Source of the DNA: Poriferisodalis sp965116715
Lineage (GTDB): Bacteria > Actinomycetota > Acidimicrobiia > Acidimicrobiales > Poriferisodalaceae
DNA length: 64,000 bases
Assembly: GCA_965116715.1 (NCBI GenBank)
Contig: OZ220724.1
Location: 2,232,001 to 2,296,000, forward strand
Direction of reading: 5' to 3'
A model generated the notes under the pieces. It worked only from the letters and a program-made list of their open reading frames with translations. It did not search any database and was not told where the DNA came from. Shown here piece after piece: positions 24,556-34,214 of this stretch. Made by a program: the position numbers and the translations under genes. Each line of letters opens with the position of its first letter. Position 1 is the stretch's first letter.

Positions 24556-27135
24556 CTACGAAGTCTCGTCGGCAGCTGCGCTGTCGGTGTTGCCCGGGTC
24601 GTCCGTGGTGTTGTCCGGGATGTCCGCCAGCTCTACCAGCGCGATGGCCACGACTGCCTCGTCATCGTCGAGCGCCATCGCCCGCACGCCCGATGCAGCA
24701 CGTCCCTGGCGGGAGATGTCCGACACCGGTGTGCGGATCAGCACGCCGCTGGAGGACACCAGCAGCACCTCGTCGTCGTCATCCATCAGCCGAGCGCCCA
24801 CCACACTTGAGTCGGCCTCGGGCAGCCTGACGGCGATCACACCGAGCCCGCCACGCCCCTTGCGCGTGAATTCCGCTGCAGCGGTGCGCTTGGCCGACCC
24901 GGCACTGGTCACCACCAGCAGGTCGCGGCTGTCCTCGGGATCAAGCACATCAGCACCGGCCACCATGTCGCCGTCGCGCAGTCGCATGGCGCGCACCCCG
25001 GCGGCGACCCGCCCCATTGACCGCACAGCAGTCTCGGCAAAACGCACCGCCTGTCCTGCGTGCGACACCACAAGCACGTCGTCAGCGCCGGAGGTCTCCA
25101 GCACGCGCACCAGCTCGTCGCCGTCCCGCAGGCTCAGCGCGATCAGCCCGTTCGAGCGGATGTTCTCGTACGCGCTCAAGGGCGTCTTCTTGGCGAGCCC
25201 GTTGCGGGTCACGAACATCAGGTAGCGATCCGAGGGGAACTCCCGCGCCTCCACCACCGCCTCGACACGCTCGTCGGGGTCGAGCTGCAGCAGGTTCACG
25301 AGCGCCGTGCCGCGTGCGGTGCGGTTGGTGAGCGGCACCTGGTACGCCTTCAGCCGGTGCACCCGGCCACGGTTGGTGAAGCACAGCAGCCAGGCATGGG
25401 CCGTCGTGAGCAAGACCCGCACCACCACGTCGTCGTCTTTCAGCCGAGCGCCCTGCACGCCACGGCCACCCCGTCCCTGGGTGCGGAACATGTCGGGCGA
25501 TGTTGCCTTGACATATCCCTCGCGCGTCAGCGTCACCACCAGCGGCTCGTCCTCGATGAGATCTTCGGCGTCCATCTCGCCGGGATCGGTGACGATCTCG
25601 GTGCGCCTCGGCGTGTGATGCTCGTCGCGCAACGCACTCAGCTCGTCGATGATGACCTGCCGCAGCCGAACATCCGAGCCCAAGATGGCTTCCAGCTCGG
25701 CGATCACCTGCGTCAGCCCGGCCAGCTCGTCGCTCAGTCGTGTGCGGCCCAGCCGGGTCAGGCGGCTCAGCTGCATGTCGAGGATGTGATTGGCCTGCTC
25801 GGCGCTGAACGACAGCGGTTCGGCGCACAGCCCCTCGAGCGCCGCCGCCCGATCGTCGCTGGAACGGATCAGGGCGATGATCTCATCGATCAGATCCAGC
25901 GCACGCAACAGACCTTCCACGATGTGCGCCCGCGCCCGGGCCTCGTCGAGGCGATGCTGGCTGCGCCGGGTGACCACCTCGATCTGATGGTCGACATAGG
26001 CGCCGAGGGCATCGCGCAGGTTGAGCGTGCGCGGTACCCCGTCGACCAGCGCCACCATGTTCACGGCGAAGCTGGACTGCAGCGGCGTGTGCTTCCACAG
26101 GTTGTTGAGCACGACGTTCGCCGGCGCCGACGGTCGTAGCTCGATGACGAAGCGCGTCTTGCCCTTCGCGGACTCGTTGCGCAGCTCGGTGATGCCCTCG
26201 ATGACCTTGCGGTTCACCGCATCGGCGATCTTGCGTTCGATGTTCTCGATCGAGGTCTGGTACGGGATCTCCGTGACCACGATGCTGGATCGCTTGCCGT
26301 TCTGGACGATCTCGGCCCGGGCCCGCAGCTTCACCGACCCGCGGCCGGTGGCCATGGCTTCACGGGCACCGGCGCGGCCCAGCATGCGCCCGCCCGTCGG
26401 GAAGTCCGGACCGTGCACGAACTCCATGAGATCGTCGACGGTGGCCTCGGGATGCTGAATGAGATGGATGGTGGCGTCGACGACCTCGCCCAGGTTGTGG
26501 GTGGGGATGTTGGTGGCCATGCCCACCGCGATGCCTTGGCTGCCGTTGACCAGCAGATTCGGGAACCGCGACGGCATCACCAGCGGCTCGGTGCGGGAGC
26601 CGTCGAAGTTCGAGGCGAAATCCACCGTCTCCTCGTCGATGCCCTCGGCCATCGTCATGGCCAAGTCGGTCAGGCGGCACTCGGTGTAGCGGTAAGCGGC
26701 TGGCGGATCCGACGGCGAGCCGAAATTGCCGTGAGGGTCGATGAGCGTGTTGGCCAAGCTGAACGACTGACCCATCCGCACCAGCGCGTCGTAGATCGAC
26801 CCGTCGCCGTGGGGGTGGTAATTGGCGATGACATCGCCCACCACGGTGGCGCACTTCTTGTGCGGACGGTCCGGTCGCAGCCCGGTGTCAAACATCGACC
26901 ACAGGATCCGACGATGCACCGGCTTCAAGCCGTCACGCGCATCGGGCAGTGCCCGCGAGGTGATGACCGACATGGCGTAGTCCAGGAAGGACTGCTCCAT
27001 CTCGGTCTGGATCTCGACGTCCACAATGCCGATGGCGCCGCCTGCAAGCGAGTCGTCGCTGCCGATTGCGCCTCCCGCAAGCGAATCGGCGTCGCCGATG
27101 GCGGCCTCTGCGTCTGTGGTTCCGTCGTCGCTCAT
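24556..27135 (-). CDS. gyrA: DNA gyrase subunit A
   Basis: 859-residue subunit that breaks and rejoins DNA. Seen: SFLDYAMSVITSRALPDARDGLKPVHRRILW, YHPHGDGSIYDALVRMGQ (quinolone region), the active-site Tyr in AAYRYTECRL, and C-terminal GyrA-box-like repeats (GRGGRGVQGARL, GRGGLGVIAVRL). At the place of E. coli Ser83 the residue is Gly, with Ser next to it. ATG at 27135 is chosen; the N terminus has an extra ~30 residues with a duplicated SLAGGAIG unit before the family start (IVDVEIQTEMEQSF). Directly downstream of gyrB with a 28-bp gap. Confidence 0.98.
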   Translation of the reverse strand: MSDDGTTDAEAAIGDADSLAGGAIGSDDSLAGGAIGIVDVEIQTEMEQSFLDYAMSVITSRALPDARDGLKPVHRRILWSMFDTGLRPDRPHKKCATVVGDVIANYHPHGDGSIYDALVRMGQSFSLANTLIDPHGNFGSPSDPPAAYRYTECRLTDLAMTMAEGIDEETVDFASNFDGSRTEPLVMPSRFPNLLVNGSQGIAVGMATNIPTHNLGEVVDATIHLIQHPEATVDDLMEFVHGPDFPTGGRMLGRAGAREAMATGRGSVKLRARAEIVQNGKRSSIVVTEIPYQTSIENIERKIADAVNRKVIEGITELRNESAKGKTRFVIELRPSAPANVVLNNLWKHTPLQSSFAVNMVALVDGVPRTLNLRDALGAYVDHQIEVVTRRSQHRLDEARARAHIVEGLLRALDLIDEIIALIRSSDDRAAALEGLCAEPLSFSAEQANHILDMQLSRLTRLGRTRLSDELAGLTQVIAELEAILGSDVRLRQVIIDELSALRDEHHTPRRTEIVTDPGEMDAEDLIEDEPLVVTLTREGYVKATSPDMFRTQGRGGRGVQGARLKDDDVVVRVLLTTAHAWLLCFTNRGRVHRLKAYQVPLTNRTARGTALVNLLQLDPDERVEAVVEAREFPSDRYLMFVTRNGLAKKTPLSAYENIRSNGLIALSLRDGDELVRVLETSGADDVLVVSHAGQAVRFAETAVRSMGRVAAGVRAMRLRDGDMVAGADVLDPEDSRDLLVVTSAGSAKRTAAAEFTRKGRGGLGVIAVRLPEADSSVVGARLMDDDDEVLLVSSSGVLIRTPVSDISRQGRAASGVRAMALDDDEAVVAIALVELADIPDNTTDDPGNTDSAAADETS
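27029..27105 (-). repeat. 33-bp imperfect tandem duplication in the gyrA 5' end
   Basis: Two units, 27029-27061 and 27062-27094, plus the start of a third, encode SLAGGAIG-type repeats in the N-terminal extension of GyrA. The copies differ at several positions, so the duplication is not recent. Confidence 0.8.
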
Positions 27136-27163
27136 GCGCCTGGGGCCTGATGATCCGCTGGAC

Positions 27164-29161
27164 TCAGACGTCAAGGAAGCGGACGTCGGTGGCGTTGTTC
27201 TGGATGAATCCCCGGCGGGCGTCCACGTCGTCGCCCATGAGGATGCTGAAGATGAGGTCTGCCGTGGCGGCCTCTTCGAGCGTGACGCGCAGCAGGGTCC
27301 GTGTGGCCGGATCCATGGTGGTGTCCCACAGCTCCTGCGCATCCATCTCGCCGAGACCCTTGAGGCGCTGGAATTCGTTGCGGTGGTTGGGCCGCGCTTC
27401 GAGGAACGCTGCCTTGGCCCGGTCGTCCTTGAGATAGACGGTCTCGGTGCCGACCTTGGTGGAGTACAGCGGCGGCTGGGCGATGTAGACGCAGCCGTGC
27501 GAGAGCAGCTCGCGCATGCGATGGAAGAAGAACGTCAGCAGCAGCGTGCGAATGTGGCTGCCGTCGACGTCGGCATCGCACAGCAAGATCACCTTGCGGT
27601 AGCGGATCTTCTCAACGTCGAAGCCGTTCTCGCCAGTCGCACCGTCGACGCCGGCACCGATGGCCGAGATGAGCGCGCTGATCTCGTTGTTGTCGAAGAT
27701 GCGCTCAGGCCGGCTGCGCTGAACATTGAGGATCTTGCCCCGGATGGGCAGGATGGCCATGGTGGCGGGGTCGCGAGCCTCCTTGGCCGATCCCCCGGCC
27801 GAATCGCCCTCCACGATGTACAGCTCGGCTTCGTCGGGGTCGCCCGAGGAGCAGTCGGTGAGCTTGCCGGGCAAACCGGCGCCGCCCAGTGCTGACTTGC
27901 GAACGGTGTTGCGGGCCTTCTGCGCGGCGATTCGCGCCCGGCGGGCGTCGACGGACTTGCCCACCAGCAGCTTTGCCTCGGCGGGATGCTCTTCGAGCCA
28001 TTCGCTGAGCCCGCTGTACGCGGCCTTCTGCACCAGGCTGCGCATGGCGGTGTTGCCCAGCTTGGCTTTGGTCTGGCCTTCGAACTGCGGTGCTTCCATG
28101 CGGACGCTGACCACCGCGGTGAGACCCTCGCGGATGTCGTCGCCCTGCAGGTTGCCGTCGTCGGGCCGCAGCATCTTGCGGTCCTTCGCATACGCGTTCA
28201 CCGCCGAGGTCAGCGCCGAGCGGAACCCCTCGGCGTGCATGCCCCCTTCGATGGTGTTGATGCCGTTGGCGAAGCTGTGAATGCCGTCGGTGTTGAAGCC
28301 GGTATTCCACTGGAAGGCGATCTCCACCTCATCGCCGTCTTCGGCGGCCGTCAGATACCCCACTTCGTCGAACAGCGCTTGGGATGTCTCGTTGAGATGG
28401 CGGACGAAGTCGCGGATGCCGCCCGGATAGCAGTACTCGTGGCGAACTGGCTCGGCGGGCCGCGCATCGATGAAGACAATCCGCAACCCGGCATTGAGGA
28501 ACGCCATCATCTGCAGCCGCTCGGTGAGCGTCTGGGCCCGGAACTCGGTGTGGTCGAACACCGTGGCATCGGGTCGGAACGTGATGGTGGTGCCAGTGGT
28601 CGGCGCAGGCGACGGGCCGGTGTCGGTGAGCTCGCCGACCGGTTCGCCGCCGTCACGGAACTGCAGGCGCCAGCGGCGGCCGTCGCGGTCGATGACGGCT
28701 TCCAGCTCAGAGGACAGGGCGTTCACGACCGAGACGCCGACGCCATGCAGTCCCCCGGACACCTTGTAGCCAGCGCCGCCGAACTTGCCGCCGGCATGCA
28801 AGACGGTCAGCACCACCTCGGCTGCGGACTTGTCGGGGTACTGCGGATGCGGCTCGACCGGAATGCCGCGACCGTTGTCGGTGACCGTGCACGAGCCGTC
28901 GGGTTGCAGCGTGACCTCAATGGACGTGCAATGGCCCGCCATGGCCTCATCGACGGCGTTGTCCACCACCTCATAGACCAGGTGGTGCAGGCCGCCCGAG
29001 CCGGTCGAGCCGATGAACATGCCGGGCCGTTCACGGACTGGCTCAAGGCCTTCGAGCACCGTGATGGCATCTGCGTTGTAGTCCCCGGCAACGACACCGT
29101 CAGTGCCGGCCGCGCCGACCCCAGGGCCTGCAGATACGGGTGCCAAGGTGACGTCGGTCAC
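27164..29161 (-). CDS. gyrB: DNA gyrase subunit B
   Basis: 665-residue ATPase subunit. Seen: ITVLEGLEPVRERPGMFIG, HHLVYEVVDNAVDEAMAG (ATP-binding Glu and Asn), VTDNGRGIPVEPHP, SGGLHGVGVSVVNALS, the TOPRIM motif YIVEGDSAGGSAKEARD, LPIRGKILNVQ, LLCDADVDGSHIRTLLLTFFF and the final LKGLGEMDAQELWDTTMDP. An ~25-residue Gly/Ala-rich N-terminal extension precedes the conserved start. No intein or large insertion. Minus strand, part of the dnaA-dnaN-recF-dciA-gyrB-gyrA block. Confidence 0.99.
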   Translation of the reverse strand: MTDVTLAPVSAGPGVGAAGTDGVVAGDYNADAITVLEGLEPVRERPGMFIGSTGSGGLHHLVYEVVDNAVDEAMAGHCTSIEVTLQPDGSCTVTDNGRGIPVEPHPQYPDKSAAEVVLTVLHAGGKFGGAGYKVSGGLHGVGVSVVNALSSELEAVIDRDGRRWRLQFRDGGEPVGELTDTGPSPAPTTGTTITFRPDATVFDHTEFRAQTLTERLQMMAFLNAGLRIVFIDARPAEPVRHEYCYPGGIRDFVRHLNETSQALFDEVGYLTAAEDGDEVEIAFQWNTGFNTDGIHSFANGINTIEGGMHAEGFRSALTSAVNAYAKDRKMLRPDDGNLQGDDIREGLTAVVSVRMEAPQFEGQTKAKLGNTAMRSLVQKAAYSGLSEWLEEHPAEAKLLVGKSVDARRARIAAQKARNTVRKSALGGAGLPGKLTDCSSGDPDEAELYIVEGDSAGGSAKEARDPATMAILPIRGKILNVQRSRPERIFDNNEISALISAIGAGVDGATGENGFDVEKIRYRKVILLCDADVDGSHIRTLLLTFFFHRMRELLSHGCVYIAQPPLYSTKVGTETVYLKDDRAKAAFLEARPNHRNEFQRLKGLGEMDAQELWDTTMDPATRTLLRVTLEEAATADLIFSILMGDDVDARRGFIQNNATDVRFLDV

Positions 29162-29254
29162 GGTTCCATCAGTCTACTGGACAGCGACTGATTTTCGGCG
29201 CAGCACTGACCACCGAGCGGGCAGCAAATGTGCAGGTCAGAGGCACTTTTTGTG

Positions 29255-29584
29255 TCAAGCGTCAGGATGGACGCGCAGACGCAATTCTGAGATCGCCGCG
29301 GCACCGGAATCAGCGTTCAGTGCAGCCAGAATCCGGCGGGAGTGGTAGCGCAATTCCGTGGCCCAAGCAGGGTCGTCAACCACGACAGTCAGCCGGCCGG
29401 CTTCGAGCCGCTCGGGCTGCGCGTGGGCCGCGATGGTCTCGCCGACGGCCTCGGCCCAGCGGTCGTTGAGGTCGATCGCGCGACCCCTCGAACCGAAGCC
29501 GGCAGTCACTGCCTTGAGTGAATCGCTGATCGGCCGTGGCTCGCGGCCACCCCTCGTGCGACGGCGTCTCGTCATCAGATGCAC
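29255..29584 (-). CDS. DciA-like (DUF721) protein
   Basis: 109 residues. Seen: DLNDRWAEAVGETIAAHAQPERLEAGRLTVVVDDPAWATELRYHSRRILAALN-type core, here cited in short as WAEAVG, AHAQPERL and WATELRYH, which is the DUF721 signature. Members (DciA) help load the replicative helicase in most bacteria lacking DnaC; a DnaB gene is at 56252-57616. GTG start at 29584, 11 bp after the recF stop. This is the usual actinobacterial position (Rv0004 type). Confidence 0.9.
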   Translation of the reverse strand: MHLMTRRRRTRGGREPRPISDSLKAVTAGFGSRGRAIDLNDRWAEAVGETIAAHAQPERLEAGRLTVVVDDPAWATELRYHSRRILAALNADSGAAAISELRLRVHPDA

Positions 29585-29595
29585 ATGCTCGCGCG

Positions 29596-30678
29596 CTACG
29601 CAGCCACGACTTCGCCGTCGCGGATCTGGACTTGGCTGTGAGCTTCGATCCCGGGCGGCACGTGACCGGTAGCCGAGGTCACCACCGTCTGCGCAGCAGG
29701 CAGACAGCCGACGAGCCGCTCGGCTCGACCCTCGTCGAGTTCTGAGAACACATCGTCCAGCAGGATGACGGGGTCAATGCCGCTGACCTGCGCTGTGTAG
29801 CGATGCTGCGCCAGCCTCAGCGCCAGAGCGATGCTGCGCTGCTCCCCCTGTGATGCGTGTGACCGGGCCGGCAGACCGTCCAGGCAGACCGTCATGTCGT
29901 CGCGGTGTGGGCCCACGGTGGTGGTGCCGCGTCGCAGATCCTCCGCGCGTGCTTGTGCCAACGCGGCCGGCAGGGTGTTCTCTCGCCATTGCGCCGCATA
30001 GGACAGGCTCAAGTCGGCGGCAGATCCGGCGAGTTGGCGATAGGAGTCTTGAGCTGGGGACGTCAACGCCGAGCACACGGCATCGCGCTGCTGTGCAATG
30101 GCCTCGCCCACTGTCGCGAGCTGAGCATCCCAGACGTCGAGGGTGATGAGTGCCTCATCGTCGGGGCGATGCCCGATCTGTTTCAAGAGGTTGTTGCGCT
30201 GTCGCAACACTCGGTCAAAGTCGAGCCGCATCGCCCGGTACTCGCGATCGATGCCGGTCAGCACGTTGTCGAGCAGCTCCCTGCGCACTGACGGTCCGCC
30301 AGCGGCGATGGATAAATCAGCAGGGCAGAAGACCACCGCGCTCACCACGTCAGCGAGATCGCGCAATGACTTCATCCGCTGCCCGTTCACCTGGACACGA
30401 GACCGGCCGGCCGGTGTGATCTCCATTTCCACGAGGTATGTCCGGCGGTTGCGCTGGACCTCGGCCCGTATGAAGGCGCGGTCACAGCCGGCACGCACGA
30501 GCGTCTCCGCGCTCGCCCCGCGGAAGGAGCCCGAACCATCCAGCAACGCCAAGGCCTCGAGCAGATTGGTCTTGCCGTGCCCGTTGTGGCCGACGATGAG
30601 CGTCCGCTCCGCGTCAAGCCTCAGCTTCGTTGCCCGGTGATTCCGGAAGTTCTCGACGCTCAGCCAAGCGACGATCAC
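29596..30678 (-). CDS. recF: DNA replication and repair protein RecF
   Basis: 360-residue SMC-like ATPase for gap repair. Seen: WLSVENFRNHRATKLRL, Walker A VGHNGHGKTNLLEAL, the signature ASQGEQRSIALALRLAQ, and Walker B-type PVILLDDVFSELDEGRAERL. The start (ATG 30678) overlaps the dnaN stop by 4 bp (ATGA), so translation is coupled. Confidence 0.98.
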   Translation of the reverse strand: MIVAWLSVENFRNHRATKLRLDAERTLIVGHNGHGKTNLLEALALLDGSGSFRGASAETLVRAGCDRAFIRAEVQRNRRTYLVEMEITPAGRSRVQVNGQRMKSLRDLADVVSAVVFCPADLSIAAGGPSVRRELLDNVLTGIDREYRAMRLDFDRVLRQRNNLLKQIGHRPDDEALITLDVWDAQLATVGEAIAQQRDAVCSALTSPAQDSYRQLAGSAADLSLSYAAQWRENTLPAALAQARAEDLRRGTTTVGPHRDDMTVCLDGLPARSHASQGEQRSIALALRLAQHRYTAQVSGIDPVILLDDVFSELDEGRAERLVGCLPAAQTVVTSATGHVPPGIEAHSQVQIRDGEVVAA

Positions 30679-31784
30679 GACACCCGAACGGGCATCAGCA
30701 AGTACAGGAATTCGCCTTGACCTGGCGTCCGCAGCACAGCGGGCTTGAGGGCATCGAGACGCACCAGCTCGACGGTGTCGCCGCCGGCCGCTTCAAGACC
30801 CTCGATGAGGTAGTCGGGGTTGAACGCGACCGTGGTCGGTTCGCCCTCATAGGTGGCGTCGATTTCCTCGCTCGCGCTGCCGACGTCCTGGCTGATGACC
30901 GTCAGTTCGATGCTGTCCGGGCGCAACTCCATGCGCAGCGGCGCGTTCGTGTCGCGCGCCAGCAGGCGAAGCCGTCGTGCGCCGTCCAGCAAGGCAGCCC
31001 GGTCCACCTCCAAGCGATTGTCGTGCGCGTCGGGGATCAGGGGTTCGTAGCTCGGAAAGTCCCCGGCGATCAGGCGACAGGTCACTTGCGCTGATTGCGC
31101 ATCGTCACTCACTTCGAACGAGACTTCGCGCTCGCCCAGCCGCATGGTGACGTTCTTGCTCGCGTCGAGAATGCGCCCGAGCTCCTCGAGCGCCCGAGAC
31201 GGCACGAGCACTTGCTGCCCTGGGCCCAGCACCTGTGCTTCTGGCAGATCGCGCAGCGCGAGACGGTACGAGTCCGTCGCCACCAACCGAAGACCGTCGC
31301 CGCGGGCTGCCATGAGCACACCGGTCAGGATCGGGCGAGCGTCGTCGGAACTTGCGGCGCGAACGACTTGGCGAAAGGCCTCTGCCAGGTCGCCTGCCGG
31401 CACCGTGACATCGTCTCCTGTTGGCTGCGGCAGCGTCGGAAAGTCTGCTGTGGGCAGCGTCCGGACGGAGAATTGAGCCCGTGCGCTGGTGATCTGGACT
31501 TCGTCGTCGTCCACCTGGACATCAACCTCGCCTGGCGGCAAGGCACGGGCAATGTCAGTCAGCAGTCGGGCCGGCACCACGGTCTCGCCTTCGGCTTCTA
31601 CTGCCGTGCCCAGCTGCGTACGCACGGTGAGGTCGAGATCGGTACCGGTGACGGTCAGCCCCGTTCCGTCGGCTCGCAGGTGCAATCCTGTCAGCACGAA
31701 CAAGCCGCCCCCGCGTGCATTGACACCCCGGCTGGCCAAGGTCAGCTGGTCGACAAGTGCATCTCGTTCAATGCGCAGTTTCAC
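30675..31784 (-). CDS. dnaN: DNA polymerase III sliding clamp (beta subunit)
   Basis: 369 residues, normal length. Seen: MKLRIERDALVDQLTLASRGVNAR at the start, GEVDVQVDDDEVQITSARAQFSVRTLPTADFPTLP-type second domain (short: ARAQFSVRTLPTADFP), and the terminal TPGQGEFLYLLMPVRVS, where the clamp's last Met-Pro-x-Arg strand lies. Clamp of the replisome and of repair polymerases. It follows the oriC region and is followed with a 4-bp overlap by recF. Confidence 0.99.
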   Translation of the reverse strand: MKLRIERDALVDQLTLASRGVNARGGGLFVLTGLHLRADGTGLTVTGTDLDLTVRTQLGTAVEAEGETVVPARLLTDIARALPPGEVDVQVDDDEVQITSARAQFSVRTLPTADFPTLPQPTGDDVTVPAGDLAEAFRQVVRAASSDDARPILTGVLMAARGDGLRLVATDSYRLALRDLPEAQVLGPGQQVLVPSRALEELGRILDASKNVTMRLGEREVSFEVSDDAQSAQVTCRLIAGDFPSYEPLIPDAHDNRLEVDRAALLDGARRLRLLARDTNAPLRMELRPDSIELTVISQDVGSASEEIDATYEGEPTTVAFNPDYLIEGLEAAGGDTVELVRLDALKPAVLRTPGQGEFLYLLMPVRVS

Positions 31785-32107
31785 GGGCGGTTCTCCTTGG
31801 CCGTACAGGGGCGACGAGACAGACCATCCTCAATGAGAAGGTTGAGATTCAGTCGGTAGTGGTTGTAGGGGCTGTGAATTGTGGACGAGCAGCCGTTATC
31901 GCAGATCAGCGCAGCGCGGTCTGTCAACAGTCTTGCCTGCCCGTCCACAGCTACACCCTCCATTTTCTCGATTGCCAATGCGAGAGTGGAAAAGCAAGAC
32001 TTTTCCCGAGGTTTGTCGAGAACTTTTCCACTCATTGTCCACAGCGTGTGGAGACACCCTAGATCCAGTCTCTGACCGCGCAGCGGACAGCAACCAGTGA
32101 GTCAGTC
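31785..32107. other. Replication origin (oriC), dnaA-dnaN intergenic region
   Basis: 323 bp with no gene. It holds one perfect actinobacterial DnaA box, TTGTCCACA (32035-32043), and a cluster of close variants on both strands: TCGTCCACA (31880-31888, minus), CCGTCCACA (31941-31949), TTTTCCACT (32024-32032, and minus 31985-31993) and GTCTCCACA (32047-32055, minus). Local A/T-rich stretches include a 7-bp inverted repeat GGAAAAG...CTTTTCC (31988-32006). In actinobacteria the origin is normally exactly here. Confidence 0.88.
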
Positions 32108-33766
32108 TCAGGCTGCCCGGACGCGCGCTATCAACTGTGCGACCTGGTCGTACACCTTGCGCTCCGCTGGCAGCAAGCTGTTGATCTTCTTGACAGCGTG
32201 CATGACGGTCGTGTGATCTCGCCCGCCGAAGACGCTGGCAATGGCGGGGTAGCTCAGGTCGGTGAGCTCTCGCATCACGTACATGCTGATCTGGCGTGCC
32301 TTGACCAAACCCTGCTGGCGCCGCTGGCTCGTGAGTTCAGTCACGTCATAGCCGAACAAGTCGGCGGTCATGTTCAGAATCCGCTCGGTGGTGATGGGTT
32401 TCTCCTGCGGTTCGCGAACATCGCTCAGGATCTGCTGGGCCATCTCCAGCGTGACGGGGCTCCGGGTGAGGCTGGCATAGGCGGTGACACGCACCAATGC
32501 GCCCTCCAGCTCCCGGATGTTGTTCGTGATGAGGTGCGCGATGTGCTCGAGAACCTCGTCGGGCACGTGGCCGTGCTCGGTCTTCTTGCGCAGGATGGCC
32601 ACCCGGGTTTCGAGATCGGGCGGCTGGATGTCGGTGATCAGGCCCCATTCGAAGCGGCTGCGCAGCCGGTCCGACAGCGTGGAAATGCTGCGGGGCGGGC
32701 GATCGGATGAGATCACTATCTGCCGGCCGGCGACATGCAGCGAGTTGAACGTGTGGAACAGCTCTTCCTGCAGGCCTTCCTTGCCCTCCATGAACTGGAT
32801 GTCATCGAGCAACAGCACGTCGAGCTCGCGGTAGCGCCGCTTGAATGCCGGCGTCGTGTTGGTGCGGATGGCCTCGATGAACTCCGACAGGAAGGTCTCT
32901 GTGGAGACGTACCGGACACGGTGCTCCGGCAAGGTGGCCCCCAGGAAGTTCACGATGGCCTGCAGCAGATGGGTCTTGCCAAGACCGGTGCCGCCGTGAA
33001 TGAACAGGGGGTTGTAGGCAATGCCCGGCGTCTCTGCGACCGCAAGCGCTGCGGCCTGGGCAAACCGATTGCTGCTGCCGGTGACAAAGCTCTCGAAGGT
33101 GTAGCGCGGATTGGTGATGTCGACGCCCGGCACTCTGCGTGACGTGCCGCCGGCATCGGTCGCCGGCGCAGGGGTAGCAGCGCTCATCGTCTCAGGGTCG
33201 GCGTCGGGAGGCTTCTGGGCGACACCGGTCGCCGGGTGCCAGCCCTCGTCATTGGCAGGGGCAGCAGCCTCGTCATCGACCACTGCATCCATGTCGTGCG
33301 GGTCTGCGTCGGTGCCGTTGGCGCTGTCCAAGTCGCCGAGTTCGGGACGGGTCTCGATCTCGTAGGTCTGCGGGCGAACGGGCAGCTGCTCGAACGCGGC
33401 GTGAAGCATGGGGACGTAGCGCCGCTGGATGCGATCCCGGATCATGTTGCTCGGCGCGATCAGCACGGCCAACTCGGCGTCGATGTGCAGTGCCTGCAGG
33501 TGACGGAAATAGCCCAGCCAGAGCGCGTCGGACACGGTGGCCCGGAGAATGTCCCGGCACTGAGCCCACAGCTCGTCGGTGTTCGCGCGGGTGGCCTCGG
33601 GCGCTGCTGGTGTCGCGTCGGGACTCACACGAGCGGTACGAGACGTGTCCGAGGTCACGTGTGCGGCCGGGAGCGATTCCGGCGACTGCGAGATGCGGTG
33701 ATGATCCTCAGGGTCATGTGCAGCAGCACCTGCCTGCGGAGTACTCACCACGACAACCTCGTTCAT
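32108..33766 (-). CDS. dnaA: Chromosomal replication initiator DnaA
   Basis: 552-residue initiator. Domain I (~60-150: LWAQCRDILRATVSDALWLGYFRHLQ), a long acidic domain II linker (~150-225), AAA+ domain III with Walker A HGGTGLGKTHLLQAI and Walker B VLLLDDIQFMEGKEG, and DNA-binding domain IV with RQISMYVMRELTDLSYPAIASVFGGRDHTTVMHAVKKI, whose core GGRDHTTV is the DnaA-box-binding signature. About 60 extra residues precede domain I; an internal GTG at codon 6 or 7 is a possible alternative start because the GGAG before the ATG is very close to it. Divergent from rpmH. Confidence 0.99.
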   Translation of the reverse strand: MNEVVVVSTPQAGAAAHDPEDHHRISQSPESLPAAHVTSDTSRTARVSPDATPAAPEATRANTDELWAQCRDILRATVSDALWLGYFRHLQALHIDAELAVLIAPSNMIRDRIQRRYVPMLHAAFEQLPVRPQTYEIETRPELGDLDSANGTDADPHDMDAVVDDEAAAPANDEGWHPATGVAQKPPDADPETMSAATPAPATDAGGTSRRVPGVDITNPRYTFESFVTGSSNRFAQAAALAVAETPGIAYNPLFIHGGTGLGKTHLLQAIVNFLGATLPEHRVRYVSTETFLSEFIEAIRTNTTPAFKRRYRELDVLLLDDIQFMEGKEGLQEELFHTFNSLHVAGRQIVISSDRPPRSISTLSDRLRSRFEWGLITDIQPPDLETRVAILRKKTEHGHVPDEVLEHIAHLITNNIRELEGALVRVTAYASLTRSPVTLEMAQQILSDVREPQEKPITTERILNMTADLFGYDVTELTSQRRQQGLVKARQISMYVMRELTDLSYPAIASVFGGRDHTTVMHAVKKINSLLPAERKVYDQVAQLIARVRAA

Positions 33767-34214
33767 CTCCGTCCGTCGTGCACCCGGGGAACCTGTTGTT
33801 CACCTGCGAGGCACGAAGCGGCGTCCGGTGGTCGGAACCTATGGCCGCGCTGGCACTGCTGCAAGCGCGTCTTTGGGTGCGTTCGCCATGTTCGAGTTGA
33901 CAGGGGCTCAGCAGTTCAGCGACAGGTCGCTAACGCCCGCATAACAAGGGGATGACATCGAAACCTGCTGCCGCTGGGAGGAGGGCTGAGGGCGGCATGC
34001 GGGATGCGATATGCGGCTTCGGGCGCGTGCACAGGCCACCCTCGCGCGCGCTCGGAACGTCAACGGTGCGCGAGAAGGTGTGCCTGTCCGCGCATCGAAA
34101 GGGACCGGCACCCGTAGGCTGTCCCTGCTCTCGGGCCACCGCCCGGGCACGCTCCGGCCGCCGCACCGCCTCTCGCGGACCTGCCCGAGGCCTGAAGCTC
34201 CAGGAGACTGCAGC
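33767..34214. other. dnaA-rpmH divergent intergenic region (448 bp, promoters)
   Basis: No convincing gene or RNA. It must carry the divergent promoters of dnaA and of rpmH-rnpA. A TTGACA hexamer is present at 33897-33902, but no good -10 lies at 16-18 bp, so I do not define a promoter. I found no DnaA box close to consensus here, which supports placing the origin on the other side of dnaA. An AGGAG lies just before the rpmH start. Confidence 0.6.

Noticed and set aside
25060..26139. Long plus-strand frame inside gyrA.
   Set aside because: Antisense to conserved GyrA codons, His/Arg/Gln-rich composition.
33897..33902. TTGACA as -35 of an rpmH promoter.
   Set aside because: No matching -10 at 16-18 bp, so I could not define a promoter.
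33767..34214. Alternative origin on the rpmH side of dnaA.
   Set aside because: No DnaA boxes close to consensus, while the dnaA-dnaN gap has a cluster.
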